A DNA stretch of 5,253 nucleotides from an uncultured Bacillota bacterium. GTDB taxonomy: Bacteria; Bacillota_I; Bacilli_A; RF39; UBA660. Made by a program: the position numbers and the translations under genes. The DNA is taken from the NCBI GenBank assembly GCA_948466105.1, contig CAOJZR010000057.1, forward strand, positions 1-5,253. The letters run 5' to 3'. Positions 1-4,741 of the stretch are shown here, piece after piece; positions within the stretch are counted from its first letter, which is position 1, and every line of letters begins with the position of its first letter. Below the pieces are notes generated by a model, which ran no database searches, was not told where the DNA came from, and saw nothing but the letters and a program-made list of their open reading frames with translations.

Positions 1-35
1 CTACACTCTTTCCCTACACGACGCTCTTCCGATCT
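1..35 (+). other. Illumina TruSeq/P5 adapter remnant (sequencing artefact)
   Basis: These bases match the 3' part of the Illumina universal (P5/TruSeq read 1) adapter exactly, ending in the usual CTCTTCCGATCT and then passing directly into AT-rich genomic sequence. Base composition changes sharply at position 36. The stretch is synthetic and should be trimmed. In frame 2 it has no stop and reads YTLSLHDALPIS, a peptide known from adapter-contaminated protein entries, so an automatic caller could fuse it to the gene fragment that follows. Confidence 0.98.
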
Positions 36-331
36 CAATATTATTAACCATACAAGAGGTAAATAAAGCATGTGGAATAAAATTGGAAACACACACAAAA
101 GGCGAATTAGATAATTGTAAATATTTAATGGAAAATACATTATATGATAATAGCAAAAACAAAAATGGATATTGGCTTGAGAATCCTTTAGCTTCAAATA
201 TTTCTAATGGCTCTTATGTGAATGTTAATCTTCGCTATGTTAGTAGCTACTCTGTTTCACATATGTCAGTAAATGATGGATTTGGCATTCGCCCTGTAAT
301 CGAAGTTTTAAAATCAGAAATATCCTATTAA
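36..331 (+). CDS. C-terminal fragment of a probable surface/pilin-like protein (5' end missing)
   Basis: The frame is open from the adapter junction (first whole genomic codon at 38) to a TAA at 329-331, leaving about 97 residues. The TTG at 83 is not a convincing start because coding-like sequence (ILLTIQEVNKACGIK) continues upstream of it and no Shine-Dalgarno site precedes it. The fragment ends with a GYWLENP segment, a Ser/Asn/Val/Tyr-rich beta-like stretch and GIRPVIEV. From memory, this Trp-Leu ... Gly-(Val/Ile)-Arg-Pro-Val-Ile ending recurs at the C-termini of large secreted or prepilin-type proteins of uncultured Bacillota. That would suit a globular extracellular domain, and it would fit the prepilins at the far end of the window. 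The N-terminus is absent, so no signal or pilin motif can be examined. The family assignment is an inference and the function is unknown. Confidence 0.55.
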
Positions 332-356
332 AATAATCATAATTGATTATTTTTTT
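331..356 (+). terminator. Weak Rho-independent terminator-like hairpin
   Basis: Bases 331-339 (AAATAATCA) pair perfectly with 344-352 (TGATTATTT) around a four-base loop TAAT, and the T run continues to 356. The stem begins on the last base of the stop codon of the gene fragment. It contains a single G-C pair, so it is thermodynamically weak. The position right after a stop codon and the T tract favour a terminator, but some read-through into the next gene is likely. Confidence 0.5.
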
Positions 357-369
357 AATATACTTTTAT

Positions 370-374
370 AGGTG
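370..374 (+). promoter_or_regulatory. Ribosome binding site that sets the spoIVFA start
   Basis: AGGTG lies six bases before the ATG at 381. The GTG at 372, which would give three extra residues, is inside this motif and has no Shine-Dalgarno site of its own. ATG 381 is therefore the better start. Confidence 0.65.
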
Positions 375-380
375 AAATAT

Positions 381-989
381 ATGGATAACTATGATTTAAT
401 GCGTATTAAAGAAGAAATAAAGAAAAAGAAAAAACAAAATAATAAAAAAAACTTTAAAATACCTAATTTTGTTAATAAATTTTTATTATTAGTTGTAATA
501 ACCTTAATAGCCATGATAAGTATCAAAACTAATAGTAAATTTAAAACCCTTTTTTACCAAAAAGTATATGATACTAATATATCATTTGCAAGTATCAATG
601 AACTATATAAACAATACTTTGGTGCTCCTATACCATTTAAAGATTTAATTCCAAAACAAAATACAGCCCAAGTATTTAAAGAAAAACTAGAATATAGTGG
701 AGCTAATGTTCATTTAGATGGTGTTGCTTTAAATGTTAATGATAATTATTTAGTTCCTATTCAAACTAGTGGTCTTGTTGTTTTTATAGGTGAAAAAGAA
801 GGGTATGGCAATGTTGTTATCATCCAACAAGTTAATGGAATAGATTTGTGGTATGGTGGTGTTAGTACTACCTTAAAACTATATGATTATGTAGAAGCAG
901 GAACATTACTTGGACAATGTGAGAACAATACGCTTTACTTAGTATATAAAAAAGATGGAAAAGTACTTGACTATCATGAATATATTTAA
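381..989 (+). CDS. spoIVFA: SpoIVFA-like membrane protein with degenerate LytM/M23 domain
   Basis: A 202-residue protein from ATG 381, chosen because AGGTG sits six bases upstream. A very basic cytoplasmic head (KEEIKKKKKQNNKK) precedes one membrane segment at about residues 34-48. A linker and a C-terminal region (about 120-202) follow, with the GYGNVVIIQ and VEAGTLLGQ patterns of LytM/M23 (lysostaphin-like) folds. The zinc ligands of active M23 peptidases are not visible: the usual YAH position reads WYGG, and no HxH is present near the end. It is therefore probably non-catalytic. In Bacillus, SpoIVFA tethers and holds in check the intramembrane protease SpoIVFB in the outer forespore membrane, together with BofA. 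The next gene here is a SpoIVFB homologue overlapping by 14 bases, which strongly supports the name. The protein is shorter than the roughly 264-residue Bacillus one. A generic degenerate M23 membrane protein is the alternative. Confidence 0.8.
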   Translation: MDNYDLMRIKEEIKKKKKQNNKKNFKIPNFVNKFLLLVVITLIAMISIKTNSKFKTLFYQKVYDTNISFASINELYKQYFGAPIPFKDLIPKQNTAQVFKEKLEYSGANVHLDGVALNVNDNYLVPIQTSGLVVFIGEKEGYGNVVIIQQVNGIDLWYGGVSTTLKLYDYVEAGTLLGQCENNTLYLVYKKDGKVLDYHEYI

Positions 990-1713
990 GAAAATTAACA
1001 TCCATCCTTTTTTTTATCTTGTAATTATCATCTGCACAATGTCAGGTTTATTTAAAGAGTTTTTGATTTTTTTAAGTCTTATTATTGTACATGAACTTGG
1101 TCATATTTTAAATGCTTTATTATATAAATGGCAGATTGAAAAAATTGTTATTTTACCATTTGGAGGACTTACTATTTTTAATGAAAAAATAAATAGACCA
1201 TTAAAAGAAGAATTTCTAATAACTATATCAGGACCACTTGCTCAAATAGGGTACTGCTATTTATTTAGAAATATCATAACCTATAATCATCTATTAGAAA
1301 CTTTTAATAATAATTTACTGGTGTTTAATTTGCTTCCTATAATACCTTTAGATGGTTCAAAACTCTTAAACATTTTTTTATGTAAAATTTTCCCATTTAA
1401 AAAAACAATTGTAATAAATATCATTTTATCTGTTATAACAATTATTCTTTTTATAAGTAAAATAACATCATTAACCTTTGTTTTGATTTTATTTTTACTA
1501 CTTAATAAAATAATTAATGAATACAAAATTCGTAATCATTTGTTTAATAAATTCCTTTTTGAGAGATATTTATATAATTTTAAGTTCAAAAAAATGAAAT
1601 TTATTAAAAGTGATAATGTAGATAAAATGTATAAAGACTATCAACATGTATTTTATCAAAATAATAAATATATACAAGAAAAAGAACTAATTAGTAGAAA
1701 ATATCGCTTGTAA
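976..1713 (+). CDS. spoIVFB: SpoIVFB-like M50 (site-2) intramembrane metalloprotease
   Basis: A 245-residue polytopic membrane protein. HELGH at residues 39-43 gives two zinc-binding His and the catalytic Glu40, and PLDG near 124-127 supplies the third ligand Asp126. PFGG (62-64), RPLKEEF (74-80), SGP (85-87) and NLLP (118-121) follow the SpoIVFB order closely. The first ATG at 955 would add seven residues, but ATG 976 gives MNIFKKINIHPFF, which lines up with the known MN...KIHVHPF start. It overlaps spoIVFA by 14 bases, implying translational coupling. In Bacillus the enzyme cleaves pro-sigma-K within the mother cell during sporulation. Several membrane segments fill residues 12-185. The soluble tail after about 190 should be a CBS domain, but only around 45-50 residues remain, against a Bacillus total of about 288, so ATP-responsive gating may differ. 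Whether this organism has pro-sigma-K cannot be seen here. Confidence 0.92.
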   Translation: MNIFKKINIHPFFYLVIIICTMSGLFKEFLIFLSLIIVHELGHILNALLYKWQIEKIVILPFGGLTIFNEKINRPLKEEFLITISGPLAQIGYCYLFRNIITYNHLLETFNNNLLVFNLLPIIPLDGSKLLNIFLCKIFPFKKTIVINIILSVITIILFISKITSLTFVLILFLLLNKIINEYKIRNHLFNKFLFERYLYNFKFKKMKFIKSDNVDKMYKDYQHVFYQNNKYIQEKELISRKYRL

Positions 1714-1717
1714 CCAT

Positions 1718-1746
1718 TTGACTTATCAATAATAATATGGTAAAAT
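1718..1746 (+). promoter_or_regulatory. Sigma-A-type promoter of the rplU operon
   Basis: A -35 box TTGACT (1718-1723) is separated by exactly 17 bases from a -10 box TAAAAT (1741-1746). TGG directly precedes the -10, giving an extended -10 (TGn). Transcription would start at about 1753, just at the first base of the structured leader. This separates expression of the ribosomal operon from the spoIVF pair upstream. Confidence 0.85.
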
Positions 1747-1752
1747 TCATAA

Positions 1753-1842
1753 GTGTGTAGAAGCCTTTTTCTACAACCGCACAGAAAAGGTTAAAGCAAT
1801 CGCACCTTAATGGCGAGTCTTAGAATGTAAGGAGGTAAAAAA
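1753..1842 (+). ncRNA. L21 leader: cis-regulatory 5' UTR of rplU
   Basis: The approximately 90-base untranslated leader carries a hairpin of TGTAGAA (1756-1762) with TTCTACA (1769-1775). Two CGCAC copies (1778-1782 and 1801-1805) can each pair with GTGTG (1753-1757). CCTTA (1805-1809) can pair with TAAGG (1828-1832), covering the start of the Shine-Dalgarno sequence AAGGAGG. AAGGT (1787-1791) can compete by pairing with ACCTT (1804-1808). Rfam describes a putative ribosomal-protein L21 leader in low-GC Gram-positive bacteria in exactly this position, and the position and motifs agree. Autoregulation by L21 is the usual hypothesis. Pairings were found by eye and no covariance model was run. 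Confidence 0.75.
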
Positions 1843-2142
1843 ATGAATGCAGTTATTGAAACTGGTGGTAAACAATATTATGTTAGTGAAGGTAGCGTAA
1901 TTTATATTGAAAAAGTTGATGTCGAAACTGGTAAAGAAATCAAATTCGATAAAGTTTTAATGGCCAATGGTGTAGTAGGTCAACCTTATGTTGAAGCAAC
2001 TGTTACAGGTACAGTTGAAAAACATGGTAAAACAAAAAAAATCAAAGTTTTTAAATATAATGCTAAAAAGAATTACCGCAGAACACAAGGTCATCGTCAA
2101 CCTTATACTAAAGTAACAATTAAGAAAATAAGTGTAAAATAA
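1843..2142 (+). CDS. rplU: 50S ribosomal protein L21
   Basis: A 99-residue protein beginning [14 protein letters not shown] and ending in [15 protein letters not shown], both hallmarks of bacterial L21 (bL21). The basic middle [21 protein letters not shown] binds 23S rRNA. The length is a few residues below the usual 102, owing to a shortened loop around residues 40-46. ATG 1843 follows AAGGAGG at a seven-base distance. It is the first gene of the L21-Prp-L27-Obg operon, driven by its own promoter and structured leader, and its stop codon is followed at once by the ATG of prp. Its job is assembly and stability of the large ribosomal subunit. The identity is unambiguous. Confidence 0.97.
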   Translation: MNAVIETGGKQYYVSEGSVIYIEKVDVETGKEIKFDKVLMANGVVGQPYVEATVTGTVEKHGKTKKIKVFKYNAKKNYRRTQGHRQPYTKVTIKKISVK

Positions 2143-2436
2143 ATGATAAAAGTAAAAATTGCAAAAGATAAGATAATCCTTGAAGGACATGCATTTTATA
2201 GTACATATGGTAAAGATATTGTTTGTGCTTCTGTCTCATCAATTGCAACTACAACAATAAATGCTATTATAAGTATTGATAATAAAGCTATTACTTATAA
2301 AGTGGAAGACGCTTATCTTCAAATAAAAATTATTAAAAGAACAGATGTTGTAAATAAGTTAATAAATAATATGTTAGATTTATTTAAAACACTAGAGCAA
2401 GATTATCCAAAAAATATAAAAGTGATGGAGGTGTAG
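2143..2436 (+). CDS. prp: Ribosomal-processing cysteine protease Prp (YsxB family)
   Basis: A 97-residue protein with the Prp signature: EGHA (catalytic His16), then [12 protein letters not shown] with the catalytic Cys28. The His-to-Cys distance of 12 matches the family. Prp removes the N-terminal extension of ribosomal protein L27 in Firmicutes and related bacteria that carry one, exposing the residues that approach the peptidyl-transferase centre. The next gene is an L27 with such an extension, so protease and substrate are encoded side by side. The ATG directly abuts the rplU stop and has no good Shine-Dalgarno site (only GAAAATAAG-like bases), so translation probably depends on ribosomes terminating on rplU. 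That would keep protease levels tied to L21. The stop TAG lies two bases before the rpmA start. Confidence 0.94.
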   Translation: MIKVKIAKDKIILEGHAFYSTYGKDIVCASVSSIATTTINAIISIDNKAITYKVEDAYLQIKIIKRTDVVNKLINNMLDLFKTLEQDYPKNIKVMEV

Positions 2437-2438
2437 AA

Positions 2439-2723
2439 ATGAAAATGATATTAAATATCCAATTATTCGCCCACAAAAAAGGACAAGGATCAACGCAAAA
2501 TGGTCGTGATTCAATTGCCAAAAGACTAGGTGCTAAAGCTAGTGATGGTGAGTTTGTGACAGGTGGTTCGATTATTTATCGTCAAAGAGGCACTAAAATA
2601 TATCCTGGTGTAAATGTTGGTCTTGGTAAAGATGATACTGTTTATGCTAAAATAGATGGTTATGTTAAATTTGAAAGACGAGGAAGTGATAAAAAACAAG
2701 TTAGTGTTTATGAGGCAAAGTAA
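2439..2723 (+). CDS. rpmA: 50S ribosomal protein L27 with Prp-cleaved N-terminal extension
   Basis: A 94-residue protein whose body [15 protein letters not shown] and [10 protein letters not shown] are diagnostic of bL27. The first ten residues, [10 protein letters not shown], form the extension found in Bacillota. The pattern [11 protein letters not shown] corresponds to LNLQFF|ASKKG of Staphylococcus and Bacillus, so Prp should cleave between Phe10 and Ala11. Mature L27 would then start AHKKG, as in Escherichia coli after Met removal. The start at 2439 is preferred over ATG 2445 because GGAGG (2427-2431) lies seven bases before it, and the site is inside the prp coding end. L27's N-terminus contacts tRNA at the peptidyl-transferase centre. 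The one variation is Leu instead of Phe at the P2 position. Confidence 0.98.
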   Translation: MKMILNIQLFAHKKGQGSTQNGRDSIAKRLGAKASDGEFVTGGSIIYRQRGTKIYPGVNVGLGKDDTVYAKIDGYVKFERRGSDKKQVSVYEAK

Positions 2724-2756
2724 TTTGTCTTTTTTTGTATAAAAGGAGAGAAAAAA

Positions 2757-4028
2757 ATGTTTATTGATGAAGTTGTTGTTGAATTAATAGCTGGTACTGG
2801 TGGTAATGGATGTATGGCCTTTAGGCGTGAAAAATTTGTTGCGATGGGTGGACCATTTGGTGGCAATGGTGGTAAAGGTGGCGACATTATTTTTAAAGTT
2901 GATGAAGGGCTTAATACATTAGTAGATTTAAGATATCAACGCATAATTAAAGCAGAGCGTGGTGCTCATGGTGAGGGTAAGGGCAAACATGGTAAAAATG
3001 CTCTTGATGTTGTTATTAAAGTGCCACCAGGAACGATTATAAGTGATTTTGATACTGGTTTGGTTATTGCTGATTTAACAAAGAATCATGAAGAAGAAGT
3101 AATTGCTCATGGTGGACGTGGTGGAAGAGGCAATATTGCTTTTGCTACTAGAAATAATCCTGCACCAAAATTTGCAGAAAATGGAGAACCTGGTGAGGTT
3201 AGAAAAGTAAAAGTTGAATTGAAACTTTTAGCTGATGTTGGTTTAGTAGGTCTACCTAGTGTAGGTAAATCAACAATAATTTCTAAAATCTCTTCTTCGA
3301 AGCCTAAAATAGCTGCTTATCATTTTACAACTTTAACGCCTAATTTAGGAGTTGTTAAAGTAGCTGAAAACAAGTCTTTTGTTGTTGCTGATTTACCAGG
3401 GCTTATTAAAGGGGCTTCCTTAGGCGAAGGTCTAGGTGATCAGTTTTTAAAGCATATTGAGCGAACAAGAATAATTGCGCATGTTATTGACATGAGTGGA
3501 CTTGAGGGAAGAAATCCATATGATGATTATTTAACTATTAATAAAGAGTTAGAGGCTTTTAATCCGAAGATGATGCAAAAACCACAAATTATTATTGCTA
3601 ATAAAATGGATATGCCTTCTTCTAAAGAAAATTTAGAATATTTTAAAACCAAAGTAAAACATAATATTTTTGAAATTTCAGCTTTAGAAGGTAGAGGATT
3701 AAATGCTATTATCAATGAATTAGCGCTTATGTTAGATAATATAAAAAAAGAACCTTTATATGAAAAGGAAAAGTTTGAAAGTCATGTTTTATATAAATTT
3801 GAAAGTGATGAAGACTTTAATGTGACGAAAGAGGGCAACATCTATGTTGTAAGAGGTAATAAGGTTGAGAAACTTCTTAAAATGACTAAATTTCAAACAG
3901 AGGAATCAGTTCTACGCTTTGCTAATAAATTAAAAAAGATGGGAGTTGATGCTAAACTAGAAGAAATGGGAATAGCAGAAGGAGATACTATTCGTATTTT
4001 AGATTTAGAGTTTGAATATAAAAAATAG
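2757..4028 (+). CDS. obg: GTPase Obg (ObgE/CgtA)
   Basis: A complete 423-residue Obg GTPase (Bacillus: 428). Residues 1-158 are the Gly-rich Obg fold (GGPFGGNGGKGGD, HGGRGGRGN). The G domain follows: G1 GLPSVGKST (165-173), G2 TTLTP (191-195), G3 DLPG (212-215), G4 NKMD (282-285) and G5 SAL (308-310). Residues from about 345 form the OCT C-terminal domain, ending ILDLEFEY. Obg binds the 50S subunit, acts late in its assembly, and links GTP/ppGpp levels to growth and, in Bacillus, to sporulation and sigma-B stress signalling. AAAGGAG lies just upstream of ATG 2757, and the gap to rpmA is 33 bases, so it belongs to the rplU operon. The spo0B gene that lies between rpmA and obg in Bacillus subtilis is absent. 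The stop codon directly abuts the end of the opposite-strand gene. Confidence 0.98.
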   Translation: MFIDEVVVELIAGTGGNGCMAFRREKFVAMGGPFGGNGGKGGDIIFKVDEGLNTLVDLRYQRIIKAERGAHGEGKGKHGKNALDVVIKVPPGTIISDFDTGLVIADLTKNHEEEVIAHGGRGGRGNIAFATRNNPAPKFAENGEPGEVRKVKVELKLLADVGLVGLPSVGKSTIISKISSSKPKIAAYHFTTLTPNLGVVKVAENKSFVVADLPGLIKGASLGEGLGDQFLKHIERTRIIAHVIDMSGLEGRNPYDDYLTINKELEAFNPKMMQKPQIIIANKMDMPSSKENLEYFKTKVKHNIFEISALEGRGLNAIINELALMLDNIKKEPLYEKEKFESHVLYKFESDEDFNVTKEGNIYVVRGNKVEKLLKMTKFQTEESVLRFANKLKKMGVDAKLEEMGIAEGDTIRILDLEFEYKK

Positions 4029-4337
4029 TTAATTTAGAATTTTGTTTTTAAAATTATCATTTATTTGTAATTTACAAGTGTTATTTGGAAGCTCAAAGGT
4101 GTAATAAACGCCTTTTTTAGGCCAAATAATACGCCAAGGTTTAAAGTTTTTATAAATATATAGAACTTTATATGATTTATCAGTCATAACAATATCTAAG
4201 TTTTGAAAGCAAAAAAAAGTATGAATGCTGTTGCATTTAGGAAAACATATTATGAAATCTAGTTTTTTATGTTTAAACATAATTCCTGTTAATCTTTTAA
4301 AAAAAGTATTAAAGGTTTTGATTTCTAAATTCATCAT
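4029..4337 (-). CDS. DUF192-family small protein
   Basis: 102 residues on the minus strand. The order FFKRLTGIM (12-20), SIHTFFCFQNLDIV (37-50), PWRI (67-70) and FELPNNT (81-87) follows the DUF192 pattern: R-GLM, SIHT-FM---IDV-F-D, PWR, -LELPAG. The function of DUF192 proteins is not settled, and members are often secreted in other groups. This one has no signal peptide or membrane segment. Cysteines fall at 31, 35 and 43, and the usual Gly after ELP is replaced by Asn. The start is the first of two adjacent ATGs, placed five bases after AAGGTG. Its stop codon touches that of obg (convergent), and it is divergent from a Flp-like pilin with which it shares the -35 region. A pilus-related role is suggested by position only. 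Confidence 0.82.
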   Translation of the reverse strand: MMNLEIKTFNTFFKRLTGIMFKHKKLDFIICFPKCNSIHTFFCFQNLDIVMTDKSYKVLYIYKNFKPWRIIWPKKGVYYTFELPNNTCKLQINDNFKNKILN

Positions 4338-4355
4338 TTTATCACCTTATTGTTT

Positions 4356-4384
4356 ATAATAACACATTAAAATATGTTTGACAA
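4356..4384 (-). promoter_or_regulatory. Promoter of the DUF192 gene
   Basis: On the minus strand TTGTCA (4384-4379) and TATTAT (4361-4356) are spaced by 17 bases, with TGT just before the -10 (extended -10). The start point would be near 4349, leaving a very short leader of about a dozen bases with the Shine-Dalgarno site almost at the 5' end. The -35 box overlaps five of the six bases of the oppositely directed promoter's -35 box. Confidence 0.7.
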
Positions 4385-4406
4385 ATATATCTAATTGTTA
4401 TAAAAT
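4378..4406 (+). promoter_or_regulatory. Promoter of the Flp-like pilin gene
   Basis: A consensus -35 TTGACA (4378-4383) is followed after 17 bases by TAAAAT (4401-4406), predicting a start near 4413 and a leader of about 25 bases. The sites are close to sigma-A consensus, suggesting strong expression unless the divergent promoter or a repressor competes. Confidence 0.78.
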
Positions 4407-4424
4407 GATATTAGTTAAATAGAT

Positions 4425-4429
4425 GGGAG
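4425..4429 (+). promoter_or_regulatory. Ribosome binding site that sets the Flp-like pilin start
   Basis: GGGAG ends eight bases before ATG 4438. The earlier in-frame ATG at 4423 runs into this motif and has no Shine-Dalgarno site of its own, so it is unlikely to be the start. Confidence 0.65.
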
Positions 4430-4437
4430 CTGTTAAA

Positions 4438-4641
4438 ATGGGAAGACTTAATAGTAAAGGACAAGCACTAGTTGAATACTTGCTTATTATAGCTGTTATT
4501 AGTGTAGTAGTTGTTAGTATTGTGAAGCTATTAGGGGGATATTTACAGGATTCTATGACAAAGTCTTCTTGTCAACTTATAGGTGAAGTTTATGTTGAAG
4601 GAGCTAAACCTGGTGAAGGCAGATGCGAGCCTGCTGAGTAG
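4438..4641 (+). CDS. Flp/type IVb-like prepilin
   Basis: A 67-residue protein from ATG 4438. A short polar leader MGRLNSKG is followed by QALVEYLLIIAVISVVVVSIVKLLG. The Gly8|Gln9 junction with Glu and Tyr at mature positions +5 and +6, then a hydrophobic helix of about 20 residues, is the Flp (Tad-type) and class III prepilin pattern. A TadV-type or archaeal-like prepilin peptidase would cut after Gly8, and the helix would pack into a thin pilus or pseudopilus. The C-terminus is longer than in many Flp pilins and contains Cys45 and Cys63, which could form a disulfide outside the cell. It is monocistronic by appearance: its own promoter lies upstream and a terminator follows. No tad assembly genes lie inside the window, so the assembly system is unknown. 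Confidence 0.8.
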   Translation: MGRLNSKGQALVEYLLIIAVISVVVVSIVKLLGGYLQDSMTKSSCQLIGEVYVEGAKPGEGRCEPAE

Positions 4642-4651
4642 TAATTATTAT

Positions 4652-4682
4652 AAAGGAATAGAAATGACTATTCTTTTTTTTT
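4652..4682 (+). terminator. Rho-independent terminator after the Flp-like pilin
   Basis: AAAGGAATAG (4652-4661) pairs with CTATTCTTTT (4668-4677) through ten pairs, one of them G-T, around a six-base loop AAATGA. The T tract extends to 4682. It lies ten bases after the stop codon, isolating the small pilin gene from the next prepilin. Confidence 0.8.
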
Positions 4683-4741
4683 GAATTGTGATATTATATA
4701 AATAGTAAATAATAGTTTAAAGATAAGGAGTTGTAGATTGT

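Noticed and set aside
83..331. Separate small gene starting at TTG 83
   Set aside because: The frame is open and coding-like upstream to the adapter junction and no ribosome binding site precedes TTG 83; the stretch is the end of a longer gene.
334..371. Sigma-E promoter for spoIVFA
   Set aside because: Bacillus spoIVF is sigma-E dependent, but no convincing ATATT/CATACA pair with correct spacing is visible here; the AT-rich bases allow only weak partial matches.
1287..1526. Minus-strand open frame inside spoIVFB
   Set aside because: It lies antisense to a well-supported protease gene, resembles no family and has no promoter or ribosome binding site that I could see.
1756..1775. Terminator of the spoIVF operon
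   Set aside because: The TGTAGAA/TTCTACA hairpin has no T tract after it and lies downstream of the rplU transcription start, so it fits better as part of the L21 leader.
1957..2190. Minus-strand open frame across rplU and prp
   Set aside because: It is a Phe/Tyr/Cys-rich shadow of two certain genes, typical of the antisense of Lys-rich ribosomal sequence.
3527..3715. Minus-strand open frame inside obg
   Set aside because: It is antisense to the Obg GTPase domain with no independent coding signal.
4038..4055. Bidirectional terminator between obg and the DUF192 gene
   Set aside because: AATTTT/AAAATT form only a six-pair, all-AT stem inside the DUF192 coding end; it is not stable enough to claim.
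4681..4715. Promoter for the second prepilin
   Set aside because: TTGAAT (4681-4686) and TTGTGA (4686-4691) are possible -35 boxes, but the -10 candidates (TAGTAA, TAATAG) are poor at acceptable spacing; too weak to list as a feature.
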